Part shown: positions 34,901-43,255 of the stretch, one piece after another
Layout: the number at the start of each line of letters is the position of its first letter
How positions within the stretch are numbered: the first letter of the stretch is position 1
Assembly: GCA_036501185.1 (NCBI GenBank)
Contig: DASYAU010000070.1
Location: forward strand, 1 to 64,000
Reading direction: 5' to 3'
From: Korobacter sp036501185
GTDB lineage: Bacteria > Acidobacteriota > Terriglobia > Terriglobales > Acidobacteriaceae
DNA length: 64,000 nucleotides
The notes under the pieces: model-generated
Seen by the model: the letters and a program-made list of their open reading frames with translations, nothing else
Told to the model about the DNA's origin: nothing
Database searches by the model: none
Translations under genes and position numbers: made by a program

Positions 34901-36805
34901 GTGCCCCGGTTCACGTTTGTGCTCGGCAAAGGCGGAGTTGGCAAGACCACGGTCTCGTCCGCATTGGCGCTTTATACCGCGGCTAAACATCCGCGGGAAC
35001 GAGTCCTTCTGCTCTCCACCGATCCTGCGCACTCGCTCGCCGACGTCCTGCAAACTAAGCTCAGCGATCGCGAACTGAAACTCCGCGTACCTGGCCGACT
35101 CTATGCCCGTCAGCTCGATGCTGCCGCCGCGGTGGATGACTTTCTCTCAGCCCAGCGCGAAGGTATCTTGCAGATCCTCGAATCGGGCTCATTGTTCACG
35201 CGCGAAGAACTGCAGCCGCTGCTCGATAGCGCTCTGCCTGGAATGGCCGAGGTGGCCGCGCTGCTTGCGGTGCACGATCTGCTCACGTCCGACTACGACG
35301 AGGTCATTGTGGACACCGCCCCCATGGGCCACACGCTGCGCCTCTTCGAATTGCCGGCGCACCTCGAGCGTTTCCTGCGCCTGCTGGAGATTGCCGCCGG
35401 CCGCGACCAGGTGCTCGCGGCTCACTTCGGCGGTCACGCTCGTGAGAACCCCTATGTCGTCCGCTGGCAGGAGATGGTGCAGCAGGTAGCGACCACGCTC
35501 GACAATGAGCACGCGCGGCTCCTGCTCATCACCTCTCCGGAAGAGTTTTCGCTGAATGAATCGGTGCGTGCACGCGAACAACTCCGCCAGGGCTCGGTGC
35601 CGCTGGAGATTGATGCCGTCGTCTTGAATCGCGCAGTCACGAAAGCCGGCAATTGCCTCCGCTGCAAACGCCGCAGCAAACGCACGCTGGATGCACAACG
35701 GTTCCTGGCCCGCGAGTTTAATGGGCTGGCGATGCACATTGGCGAAGATCCTGGAGCGCCGATTCTCGGCGCTGGGGCTCTCGCCAAGTTTGGTAAGCAC
35801 GTTTTCGAAGGCTCGCCGTTGAAACTGGCCGCCGCGAAGCCTGCGAAAACCAAGTCCGTCGAGTTCGAACCGGCCGAGTGGCCGTCGCTGAATGTTCCTC
35901 TCACGCTCACCCTCGGCAAAGGCGGGGTAGGGAAGACCACCATCTCGGCCGGGCTGGCGATTCATGGAAGGCGGCAGCATCCGCACGAAGGGATCACGAT
36001 CTGCTCCATCGATCCAGCGCCCTCGCTCGACGATGTTTTTCAAACCGAGGTCCGGCATCAGCCTTGCGCCGTGCTCGGCGATCCGAAACTACAGGCTGCA
36101 GAGATCGATGCCGTCGCGGAATACCAGCATTGGGCCGACGAGATGAAAGAGAAGGTCGAAGGCGCGACGTCGACCGAAGTCCGTGGCGTGCACCTCGATC
36201 TCAGCTTCGAGCGCGATCTCTTCCTGGCCGTGCTCGACGTTGTTCCTCCGGGAGTTGACGAGATTTTTGCCACCTTCCGTATCCTCGACCTCGTGGAACG
36301 CGGCGGCCGTGTGCAGATCGACATGGCGCCTACGGGACACGCGCTCGAAGTGCTGCGTACACCCGCGCGATTACTGGGCTGGGCGCGTGTTCTGTTGAAA
36401 ACACTCGCCCATCACCGTACACTACCCCTCGCGCGCGACGCGGCGGTGGAGATTGCAACTGTGTCGCAACGGGTGCGCGATTTGGGTGCGATCCTCTCTG
36501 ATGGAAAACGTAGTGCCGTATGGGTCGTCATGCTTGCCGAACCGCTGCCGGACCGCGAAACCCGGCGGCTGCTCGCCGACCTGCAATCGATGAACGCACC
36601 GGTGGCCGGCGTCTTCGTGAATCGCGTATTGATGGAGATCAATAAGTGCCCACGCTGTCTGCGGGCGCAGGCGTGGCAGAAGCAAACATTGGCGTCATTG
36701 CGCGATTGGAAAGTCCCGGTCCTGGTGGTTCCGGAATTCGATGACGAGATCGTTGGGAAGCGCGGCCTCGAGCAACTGACCAAAACTCTATGGCGACTCC
36801 AGTAA
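34901..36805 (+). CDS. Double-domain ArsA/Get3-type ATPase with two CxxC motifs
   Basis: The 634-aa protein is a tandem of two ArsA/Get3 domains. Each half has a deviant Walker A GKGGVGKTT (residues 9-17 and 339-347), a switch I STDPAHSLAD or SIDPAPSLDD segment, and an A-loop-like DTAPMGHTLRL or DMAPTGHALEV. Each half also has a CxxC: Cys252/Cys255 in NCLRC and Cys583/Cys586 in KCPRC, at the place where Get3 dimers bind zinc. Arsenite-binding cysteines of E. coli ArsA are not evident. Get3-type ATPases carry hydrophobic tail-anchored proteins to membranes. It begins with GTG and overlaps the first gvpF/L gene by 16 bases, so a role in gas vesicle protein handling is a reasonable inference. 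Confidence 0.85.
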   Translation: MPRFTFVLGKGGVGKTTVSSALALYTAAKHPRERVLLLSTDPAHSLADVLQTKLSDRELKLRVPGRLYARQLDAAAAVDDFLSAQREGILQILESGSLFTREELQPLLDSALPGMAEVAALLAVHDLLTSDYDEVIVDTAPMGHTLRLFELPAHLERFLRLLEIAAGRDQVLAAHFGGHARENPYVVRWQEMVQQVATTLDNEHARLLLITSPEEFSLNESVRAREQLRQGSVPLEIDAVVLNRAVTKAGNCLRCKRRSKRTLDAQRFLAREFNGLAMHIGEDPGAPILGAGALAKFGKHVFEGSPLKLAAAKPAKTKSVEFEPAEWPSLNVPLTLTLGKGGVGKTTISAGLAIHGRRQHPHEGITICSIDPAPSLDDVFQTEVRHQPCAVLGDPKLQAAEIDAVAEYQHWADEMKEKVEGATSTEVRGVHLDLSFERDLFLAVLDVVPPGVDEIFATFRILDLVERGGRVQIDMAPTGHALEVLRTPARLLGWARVLLKTLAHHRTLPLARDAAVEIATVSQRVRDLGAILSDGKRSAVWVVMLAEPLPDRETRRLLADLQSMNAPVAGVFVNRVLMEINKCPRCLRAQAWQKQTLASLRDWKVPVLVVPEFDDEIVGKRGLEQLTKTLWRLQ

Positions 36806-37566
36806 AAAAGAAAGCTGCCGCGAAAAAGCCCGCTGGGACGCGCGCCATCTACCTGTACGGGATCGCGCAGCCGAGCCGGAAGAAAGTCGACATTCGCACC
36901 GAAGCAATCGATGGCGACGCCCGGATTGAATCGGTTCGCCTCGAAGGCCTCGACTGCTGGATCAGCCGCGTGGATCGCGGCGAATACGCCGATCATCTCG
37001 CCGAAAACATGGAAAACCTTGAGTGGCTCGCCACCATCGGGGTTCGGCATCAGCGTGCCGTGGCAGATCTTGCTGCGAAGACGGAAATCCTTCCCGCCCG
37101 CTTTGGCACCGTTTTTCTTACTGACGAGTCGCTCAAGCAGCACGTCGCAGCAAGCAAGAAGAGCATCCAATCGGTGTTCCGGAAAATCTCCGGATCGGAT
37201 GAATGGGGCGTGAAGATCTTTCGTCATTCACAGAACGTGAAGCCCGCCATGGTCGAGGCTGCCAGCGGTACCGACTACCTGAAGCGCAAGGCGCAATCCG
37301 TCATGCCGCGCGCGAAGGAAGATGACCCGACGCTCACGGCCTTCACGCAACAACTTTCGAAACTCAGCGTGGAAACCGCGGCGGGCGGCAACGCCAGCAG
37401 CGGGCAGCCGAATCTGGTGTGGCACGGCTCATTCCTCGTCCGCCGCGGCAACCAGAAAAAATTCGCCAACGCACTCCGGGACTTTACGGCCCAATTTGTC
37501 GATGCCTACCGCGTCGAATGTTCCGGCCCATGGCCGCCGTACTCCTTCGTGGGGCACAATGTCTAG
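36790..37566 (+). CDS. Gas vesicle protein GvpF/GvpL family, paralogue 1
   Basis: The 258-aa protein has the GvpF/L fold signs: IYLYGIAQPS near the N-terminus, EILPARFGTVF in the middle, KIFRH and the C-terminal hallmark SGPWPPYSFV. GvpF/L proteins are accessory factors that bind GvpA and aid vesicle nucleation; some are minor shell components. The first 16 residues are Lys/Ala-rich (VKKKAAAKKPAG), a tail also seen in paralogue 3. The start overlaps the ArsA-like gene by 16 bases and the stop overlaps the next gvp gene by 8, so translation is coupled. F versus L identity is not decided. Confidence 0.9.
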   Translation: MATPVKKKAAAKKPAGTRAIYLYGIAQPSRKKVDIRTEAIDGDARIESVRLEGLDCWISRVDRGEYADHLAENMENLEWLATIGVRHQRAVADLAAKTEILPARFGTVFLTDESLKQHVAASKKSIQSVFRKISGSDEWGVKIFRHSQNVKPAMVEAASGTDYLKRKAQSVMPRAKEDDPTLTAFTQQLSKLSVETAAGGNASSGQPNLVWHGSFLVRRGNQKKFANALRDFTAQFVDAYRVECSGPWPPYSFVGHNV

Positions 37567-37819
37567 TTCCGATACCGGCGTGATGGTGCTCGGCGGTGAG
37601 AATAGCGACGACATCTCACTGCTCGAAATCCTCGACCGCGTGGTTAGTTCCGGCGTCGTGATTCATGGCTCGCTGGTCATCTCGCTGGCGGGCGTTGACC
37701 TTATCTATCTAGGACTGAACGTCGTACTCACGGCTGTCGAGACAGCTCAACAATCAATGAAAACCCACATCCATCCCACACTTCCGGCTCCGGCCGCACG
37801 CCCGCGAGGCAAACGCTAA
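37559..37819 (+). CDS. Small GvpA-like gas vesicle protein (GvpM/J/S subgroup)
   Basis: The 86-aa protein has the GvpA-type helix-strand-strand-helix core: LLEILDRVVSSGVVIHGSLV followed by ISLAGVDLIYLGLNVVLTAVETA. DLIYLGL and LTAVETA are more typical of the minor proteins GvpM, GvpJ or GvpS than of the main rib protein. The C-terminal tail is Pro/Ala/Arg rich. The ATG overlaps the end of the GvpF/L gene by 8 bases; its TAA overlaps the next ATG by one base (TAATG). Confidence 0.88.
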   Translation: MSSSDTGVMVLGGENSDDISLLEILDRVVSSGVVIHGSLVISLAGVDLIYLGLNVVLTAVETAQQSMKTHIHPTLPAPAARPRGKR

Positions 37820-38475
37820 TGTCCGTGCTCGCCTATTGCGTAAGCCTTGTATCTGACAACCTCAAAGCTCCCGCCAACGGAGTCAGCGGCGCTCGCGTCC
37901 AACTCGCGGAAAATACCATGCTGCGTGCCTGGTACTCCGAGGTTGAAACCGATTCGTTTTCCGGCACCGAGCACGTTGCCAAAGCGGCCCTCGACTTCCA
38001 TCGTTGCGTTTCCGCCGTCTTCAATGAAGGCACGGTGCTTCCGTTTCGTTTTCCGACGATCCTCGACAGCGTCGATGACATCCTCGTCCACCTCGACGAA
38101 AAGGGCGTCTGGTACTACGAGGTTCTTCAGCAGATCGAAGGCCTGGCACAGTTCGAAGCCCGCATTCTGACCAAGGCCAAGCTTCCTGTGGAAGCCGAAT
38201 CGGGCAAGCAGTACCTGGAACTGCGCAAACAGCTTCACAAGCGCGTGGCGAACGCGGTTGAAAGCCTGGTTACTACGCTTGAGCCGGTACTGGACGATCA
38301 CGATATCCGGGAGAGCCAGAAGGCCACTCGTGTTTATCTGCTGGTGGAGCGTTCCAAAGTCGCGTCATTACGCGCCAAAGCTGCAAAAGTGACCGTGCCA
38401 GATGGCATCGAGATCCGCCTCACGGGTCCTTGGCCGCCCACCGAATTCCTCACCAACGACGAGGATGAGGAATGA
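37819..38475 (+). CDS. Gas vesicle protein GvpF/GvpL family, paralogue 2
   Basis: The 218-aa GvpF/L protein starts MSVLAYCVSLVSDN, contains FNEGTVLPFRFPTIL (the position of the PMRFGT block), a helical middle part and the hallmark TGPWPPTEFL before an acidic C-terminus (NDEDEE). It is shorter than the other two paralogues and lacks the Lys-rich N-terminal tail. It overlaps gvpK by 4 bases (ATGA). Confidence 0.88.
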   Translation: MSVLAYCVSLVSDNLKAPANGVSGARVQLAENTMLRAWYSEVETDSFSGTEHVAKAALDFHRCVSAVFNEGTVLPFRFPTILDSVDDILVHLDEKGVWYYEVLQQIEGLAQFEARILTKAKLPVEAESGKQYLELRKQLHKRVANAVESLVTTLEPVLDDHDIRESQKATRVYLLVERSKVASLRAKAAKVTVPDGIEIRLTGPWPPTEFLTNDEDEE

Positions 38476-38834
38476 CGGACAAGCCCGTCGCTGTAACCCC
38501 GGCGGAGATTGCCGAGGCCGTCGCCGACCTCAAACGGCAACTCAATGCGGTCGCGGGTTCCTCGCCCGAGCGCATTGACTGCACTTCAGAAACGGTGGAG
38601 CAGGGCCTAGCCAAGCTCGTATTGGGGCTTATCGAGTTGCTTCGCAGGTTATTGGAGCGGCAGGCCATCCGACGCATGGAAGGCGGCACCCTGACCGATG
38701 AACAGGTGGAAAACATGGGACTTGCCCTGATGAAGCTTGAGCAGAAAGTCCATGAGTTGGCGGGAGAATTTAACCTCACCCCCAAGGACCTCAACCTTGA
38801 TCTTGGTCCACTCGGCAAACTGCTCGACGAATGA
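38472..38834 (+). CDS. gvpK: Gas vesicle protein GvpK
   Basis: The 120-aa protein shows the GvpK core: RIDCTSETVEQGLAKLVLGLIELLRRLLERQAIRRMEGGTL is the diagnostic block, followed by MGLALMKLEQKVHELAGEFNLTPKDLNLDLGPLG. GvpK is an essential accessory protein of vesicle formation in several organisms. It closes the first co-translated half of the cluster; a 311-base non-coding gap with a promoter follows. Confidence 0.95.
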   Translation: MTDKPVAVTPAEIAEAVADLKRQLNAVAGSSPERIDCTSETVEQGLAKLVLGLIELLRRLLERQAIRRMEGGTLTDEQVENMGLALMKLEQKVHELAGEFNLTPKDLNLDLGPLGKLLDE

Positions 38835-39145
38835 ATTGGCGCGAGAAATAATTTTTACATCCGAGGCAAACCGGCAGCTCTGGCTGGCATCGAAGTTCTT
38901 GGTTTTGCATCCTCCCCCAAGTTGAGATAGTGCTGTAGGTAGTGCAATACTGGCGCTACGGAGCCACTGACGGTCGTGAAAATCCGTCGAAGTTGCCCGT
39001 CCATCGGGCAGTTTCGCTTTGTTTGACAGTGGTGTTTGGCACGCGTTACGATGCCGACACACTCAGACCCAATGGGGCCGAAGTTTGACCCCTTGGAGGG
39101 TTTTCAGGCCAGGCAGCTCCGCTCGAGTCCTCAAGAAAAACTCAA
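38835..39145. other. Regulatory gap between gvpK and gvpJ
   Basis: The only gap longer than 200 bases in the cluster. A hairpin TGCCCG (38994-38999), 5-base loop, CGGGCA (39005-39010), followed by GTTTCGCTTT could be a weak terminator for the upstream genes. A sigma70-like promoter follows at 39023-39052. The leader of about 90 bases contains GGGGCC...GACCCC, which could pair weakly. No convincing coding frame. Confidence 0.6.
39023..39052 (+). promoter_or_regulatory. Sigma70-like promoter for gvpJ-gvpA
   Basis: A perfect -35 TTGACA (39023-39028), an 18-base spacer and -10 TACGAT (39047-39052, four of six consensus bases). Transcription would start about 85-90 bases before the gvpJ start codon and serve gvpJ, gvpA and the following genes independently of the rsb promoter. 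Confidence 0.65.
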
Positions 39146-39475
39146 ATGGAACGTGTACCTACAGTCTCAGGCACTGCCAATTTGCTCGACATTCTCGATC
39201 GCATCCTCGATAAGGGGTTGGTGATCGCGGGTGACGTACGGATTTCATTGGCGAATGTCGAATTGCTTACGATCCGCATTCGCTTGCTGGTTTGTTCCGT
39301 CGACAAGGCCGAACAAATCGGACTTAACTGGTGGCGTCACGATCCGAACCTCACGATGCCCGAAACTTTCTCGTCCACCACTCGCACCACGCTTCCGGGA
39401 GCGGTGCCCGGCGCCGTGCGCCGCGAGGTTCGCAGCTCGGTTAGCAAGGGTACAACCAAGGCCCGTAAGAAGTAG
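39146..39475 (+). CDS. gvpJ: Gas vesicle protein GvpJ
   Basis: The 109-aa protein has a GvpA-like core (LLDILDRILDKGLVIAGDVRISLANVEL) followed by RIRLLVCSVDKAEQIGLNWW, the pattern that separates cyanobacterial-type GvpJ from GvpA. The C-terminal 40 residues are Thr/Arg/Lys-rich. GvpJ is a minor protein thought to form or shape vesicle ends. No strong Shine-Dalgarno precedes its ATG, in contrast with gvpA. gvpA starts 28 bases after its stop. Confidence 0.9.
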   Translation: MERVPTVSGTANLLDILDRILDKGLVIAGDVRISLANVELLTIRIRLLVCSVDKAEQIGLNWWRHDPNLTMPETFSSTTRTTLPGAVPGAVRREVRSSVSKGTTKARKK

Positions 39476-39503
39476 TGGGGAAGATTTCTAGGAGGATCCT
39501 GGA

Positions 39504-39797
39504 ATGGCGGTTGAAAGAGTATCGGGCGGTTCAAGCTTAATTGACGTTCTGGATCGAGTACTCGACAAAGGAATCGTCATCGATGCCTGGGTGCGCATCT
39601 CACTCGTCGGCATCGACCTGATCACGGTCGAGGCGCGTGTAGTTGTTGCCTCCATCGACACTTACCTCAAGTACGCAGACGCAGTAGGTCTCACTGGACT
39701 GGTATCCCGTCCGCAGCTCACGGAAGAAGTTGAAGAGCCGGTAGTCGTGGAAACGACCACGCGCCGAACCGCTCGCCCAAGCCGGCGGCGTATCTAA
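39504..39797 (+). CDS. gvpA: Gas vesicle structural protein GvpA
   Basis: GvpA is the main shell protein that stacks into the ribs of the gas vesicle. This 97-aa protein has the highly conserved core LIDVLDRVLDKGIVIDAWVR, ISLVGIDLITVEARVVVAS and YLKYADAVGLT, essentially canonical. A C-terminal extension of about 27 residues is acidic then Arg-rich (TTRRTARPSRRRI), longer than in many GvpA. The best ribosome-binding site of the cluster, AGGAGG at 39491-39496, lies 7 bases before the ATG, as expected for an abundant protein. Confidence 0.97.
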   Translation: MAVERVSGGSSLIDVLDRVLDKGIVIDAWVRISLVGIDLITVEARVVVASIDTYLKYADAVGLTGLVSRPQLTEEVEEPVVVETTTRRTARPSRRRI

Positions 39798-39824
39798 AGA
39801 GGGAGCAGTCAGGGGTCCGTGGGG

Positions 39825-41921
39825 ATGGCTTCGCCTCAGATGCGAGTGCGATCGGAACAACAGCCCGCCGAAAGGGAGCGCAAGGCAGGTCTACGCCTGC
39901 TGAACGCCGAGCGATCCGAGGAAATCTTCCCGCTTCTTCTTGAAGAGATCATCGCTCTCGGCCACAAAGCTGCTTTCGTCGCTCGCGTGGACTTCGAGAC
40001 CTCAAGCATTACCCCGGTCGCGTCGCTGAATTACTCGCGCGGCTTCCTACAGAAACAACGCTCTACGCTGTTCGCCATGGAGAATCCGGTAATCCGGATT
40101 CTCCATACCTTTCATCCCGAGATCGTTCCTGGAAAAGCGCGTTCCGGCGACGGCGGTCTCTACGTACATCCCATGGTGTATCGCAACCGCAACGCCTGCT
40201 GGGAGGCGGAGCGCAGCAATGCGGGCACCTGCCTCGCGGTCGCGAACTTCCATTGCAAGCAGCGGCTGAACCTTCCCGACCAGGTCTGCGGCACGTGCGA
40301 TATGCGGGCGTATGCCGCGGTGGTTTGCGTTGAACTAAAACCCAACGCCAAGCCGGCGGAAGTCGCGCAGCTCGGCGCGCTCGTCGAGCTCGCGAATCGG
40401 TATCTGTCGCGCATTTTCAAGGTCGAGCACTACTACAACCGCATGACCGACATGGAAACGACCATCGGCCAGATGCGTACCGTGCTCGAATCCATGGCCG
40501 ACCCCGTGATCCTGACGGACGCGCAGCATCGCGTGATCACCCAGAACAAGGCCGCCGAGCGTTTCTTCAAGCTGCCCGACGAAGTCAGCGAAGGCCGTGT
40601 CCGCGCCGTGGAACTGAACAATCTTTTGTTTTCAGCCGCGCTCTCTTCCATGGCTGTCGCCGGCGTGGATTCCTCCCGCGACATGACGCTGGTGGACGCC
40701 ATCGAAGGCGAAGAAGTTTTGTTCGAAGCCGTCTCCGCGCCGAGCTATGGGCCCGATGGCCGTCGCACCGGCATGGTCACCGTGATGCGCGACGTGACCG
40801 AGCTGCGCCGCGCTGACGAAGAGCTCCGCCAGAACTACGAGCTCCTCACTGCCGCTGAAGAAGTGGTTCGGCAGGACCGCGACCGCCTGAACCTGATCAT
40901 TGAAAACGTGGGCGACCCGATCGTCGTTTGCGACAAAGACGCCAAGATCGTCCTGCTTGATCCGTTGGCAGCCGAGCTCTTTGGAGACGAGAAGGCGGAG
41001 CGCACCGCCATCCACATGCGCAACCAGGCCAAGCTCGACGCGTATATCGCGGCCTTTACCTACTCGTTCTCTGACCGCGAGAGCGCGCCGCTGCACCTTT
41101 TTAATCCTGGCAGTGAAGCCGAAGTCGAATACGACGCGCGCTCCGGCAAAATTTACGACGAGCGCGGCATGGTCGCCTATACCGTCAGCGTGCTCCGCGA
41201 TCTTAGTGCGGTTCGCCGTCTCGAGCAGCTCAAGATGGAGCGTCGCATGCTCGAGATGGAGAAGTTTGCGGTCGCGGGACGCATGGCAGGCACCATCGCG
41301 CACGAAGTCAACAACCCGATGGAAGCTATCAAAAACTGTATCTTCCTCTTGCAGGATTCCATCCACGACGACGCGACGCCTGTCTACCAGATTCTTAAGA
41401 CCGAAACCGAGCGCGTTGCCCGCATCGTGCGGCAGATGCTCGGCCTTTATCGCAATACCGAGCAAGTGGGCAATGTTGATATCAACAGCGTGGTGGAAGA
41501 CACACTCATGCTCTTCGCCCGCCAACTCGATCGTTCAGGCGTTCGCGTGGAAAGGGAACTGGGCGATCTGCCGCCGGTGGTCGGTTCCGCCGACCAGATC
41601 CGCCAGGTGCTCTCCAACCTCGTGGTCAACGCCAAGGACAGCATGGCCCAGGGTGGAAAGCTCCGCATGCGCACTCGTGTGGCGAAAAACGGCATCCGCG
41701 ACATTATTACCATCACCATCGGCGACACCGGCTGCGGCATCCCGCCAAACATGCTGGACACGATGTTCGAGCCATTCGTGACCACGAAGGGTGAACGCGG
41801 CACAGGCCTTGGCCTTTGGATTGTGAAAGGAATCATTGAGAACCACGGCGGAAAATTACGCGTTCGCAGCCAGGTCGACCATGGGACTGTGTTCCGCATT
41901 GAATTGCCGTTGGTGCAGTAG
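39825..41921 (+). CDS. PAS sensor histidine kinase with cysteine-rich N-terminal domain
   Basis: The 698-aa soluble kinase has an N-terminal domain (about 20-200) with six cysteines at 125, 136, 144, 155, 158 and 168, including CGTC. Two PAS-like domains follow (about 215-330 and 350-465), then HisKA with His493 in GTIAHEVNNPMEA and a HATPase domain (NLVVNAKDSM, DTGCGIPPN, GTGLGLWIV). The cysteine cluster could bind a metal or iron-sulfur cluster or act as a thiol switch, which would make it a redox or oxygen sensor. It follows gvpA by 27 bases; the response regulator follows by 17 bases. The ATG at 39825 is preferred to a GTG two codons earlier. Confidence 0.88.
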   Translation: MASPQMRVRSEQQPAERERKAGLRLLNAERSEEIFPLLLEEIIALGHKAAFVARVDFETSSITPVASLNYSRGFLQKQRSTLFAMENPVIRILHTFHPEIVPGKARSGDGGLYVHPMVYRNRNACWEAERSNAGTCLAVANFHCKQRLNLPDQVCGTCDMRAYAAVVCVELKPNAKPAEVAQLGALVELANRYLSRIFKVEHYYNRMTDMETTIGQMRTVLESMADPVILTDAQHRVITQNKAAERFFKLPDEVSEGRVRAVELNNLLFSAALSSMAVAGVDSSRDMTLVDAIEGEEVLFEAVSAPSYGPDGRRTGMVTVMRDVTELRRADEELRQNYELLTAAEEVVRQDRDRLNLIIENVGDPIVVCDKDAKIVLLDPLAAELFGDEKAERTAIHMRNQAKLDAYIAAFTYSFSDRESAPLHLFNPGSEAEVEYDARSGKIYDERGMVAYTVSVLRDLSAVRRLEQLKMERRMLEMEKFAVAGRMAGTIAHEVNNPMEAIKNCIFLLQDSIHDDATPVYQILKTETERVARIVRQMLGLYRNTEQVGNVDINSVVEDTLMLFARQLDRSGVRVERELGDLPPVVGSADQIRQVLSNLVVNAKDSMAQGGKLRMRTRVAKNGIRDIITITIGDTGCGIPPNMLDTMFEPFVTTKGERGTGLGLWIVKGIIENHGGKLRVRSQVDHGTVFRIELPLVQ

Positions 41922-41938
41922 GAGCTACGAGAGGAATT

Positions 41939-42343
41939 GTGAGCGAACGGAAGCCCCACATCCTGGTTGTTGACGATGAACCCAACGTGCTCGTCACGTA
42001 CCGGCTCATCTTGCAGCAGCAGGGCTACACGGTGAGCGCGGCCATCACGTCTGAGGAGGCGCGCAACATTCTTCAGCAGGATGGTGTGGACCTTCTTCTC
42101 TGTGACCTCTCGCTCGAAAAGCAGCAGAGCGGATTCGACGTAATTCAGTTTGGCAGGAATCGCAGTCCCGGATTGCACTGCGTGCTGCTCACCGGCTATG
42201 CCAGTGTGGAGGCCAACGAACGAGCCGAGCAGGAAAATATCCCGGTGCTCTTTAAGCCCATCGACATTCAGCAACTTCTGCAGGTCATTGCCGACTTCCT
42301 AAGGAAAACTGATGAGTCCAGACAAGCGCAGCACGGCCATTAA
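41939..42343 (+). CDS. Single-domain response regulator in the gas vesicle cluster
   Basis: The 134-aa receiver has DDE at residues 12-14, phospho-acceptor Asp56 in DLLLCDLSLE, a switch threonine in VLLTGYA and Lys in VLFKPID. The start is GTG with AGAGGA upstream. There is no DNA-binding domain, so it must pass its signal to a partner. It is the obvious partner of the sensor kinase just upstream. Its end overlaps the next GvpF/L gene by 32 bases. Confidence 0.9.
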   Translation: MSERKPHILVVDDEPNVLVTYRLILQQQGYTVSAAITSEEARNILQQDGVDLLLCDLSLEKQQSGFDVIQFGRNRSPGLHCVLLTGYASVEANERAEQENIPVLFKPIDIQQLLQVIADFLRKTDESRQAQHGH

Positions 42344-43250
42344 GGCCAAATCCGCAGCCACCAAGACTGCCAAGCCGAAAGCGCCCGTCAAGGCGACCCG
42401 TATGGAAGAGCCTGTCGCTGTCGCCGTGCAGCAGCCGCGTCAGCCGGTATCCATCTCGCAAGGCATTGCACCCGTCGGCGACTCTCGCCAGGAAGGCCGA
42501 TACGTCTACGGCATCATCCAGGCTAAGGACCAGCTGCTGTTCGGCAAGATGGGCATCGGTGGCACCGGCGAGCAGGTTTACACCGTCGCCCACGGCGACA
42601 TCTCCGCGGTCGTCAGCAAGACGCCTGTCTTCATCTTCGACCCCACCCGCGAAAACGCGCTTGCCCACGAGCACGTAATCGAAACCGTGATGAAGCAGTA
42701 CACCATCATCCCGATGTCGTTCGGTACCGTGTTCCGCACCGACGACGACATTCGCGAAGTCCTGCGCTCCATCTATCCGTCGCTCAAAGACGTCCTCAAG
42801 CAGATGGAAGGCAAAGTCGAATTCGGACTGAAGGTCATGTGGGAACGCGACCACATCATCGACGAGCTCAAGAAAGAGCACGAAGAAATCCATCGCTTCC
42901 ATCACGAGATTACTCGCAAGCACCTGCAAAGTACGTACCTCGCCAGGATGCAGCTCGGCCGCATGATCGAGAAGGCGCTGCAGGAGCGCTCCACCGAATA
43001 TGTTCGCGAGATTTACGAAGATCTCCGCGGCGTTTGCGTGGCTTCGCGCGACAACAAGCCTATCGGCGACAAGATGATCATGAACGCGGCCTTCCTCATC
43101 CAGCGCGATCGCGAAGCCGAGTTCGATGCCGCCGTCAACCGCATTGCGAAGAAGTACGGCGACCGCCTCAACTTCAAATACACGGGCCCGTGGCCGCCGT
43201 ATAACTTCGTGAACATCCGCCTGAAACTCGAGCGGGGAACAGCAGGTTAG
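42312..43250 (+). CDS. Gas vesicle protein GvpF/GvpL family, paralogue 3
   Basis: The 312-aa protein is the most typical GvpF/L of the three: YVYGIIQAKD, a TIIPMSFGTVF block, a helical KVMWERDHIIDELKKEHEEIHRF region and the C-terminal TGPWPPYNFVNIRL. Its first 45 residues are Lys/Ala/Pro-rich (KAKSAATKTAKPKAPVKATR), resembling a histone-like tail and shared in kind with paralogue 1. The start overlaps the response-regulator gene by 32 bases with AAGGA upstream; gvpG follows 5 bases after its stop. Confidence 0.92.
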   Translation: MSPDKRSTAIKAKSAATKTAKPKAPVKATRMEEPVAVAVQQPRQPVSISQGIAPVGDSRQEGRYVYGIIQAKDQLLFGKMGIGGTGEQVYTVAHGDISAVVSKTPVFIFDPTRENALAHEHVIETVMKQYTIIPMSFGTVFRTDDDIREVLRSIYPSLKDVLKQMEGKVEFGLKVMWERDHIIDELKKEHEEIHRFHHEITRKHLQSTYLARMQLGRMIEKALQERSTEYVREIYEDLRGVCVASRDNKPIGDKMIMNAAFLIQRDREAEFDAAVNRIAKKYGDRLNFKYTGPWPPYNFVNIRLKLERGTAG

Positions 43251-43255
43251 AAAAC

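Noticed and set aside
34901..36805. Arsenite efflux ATPase (true ArsA)
   Set aside because: There is no arsB, arsD or arsR nearby and the CxxC arrangement fits Get3-type zinc binding better than the ArsA arsenite site.
39036..39224. Short plus-strand frame before gvpJ
   Set aside because: It overlaps the promoter leader and the gvpJ start in another frame and its translation shows no plausible protein features.
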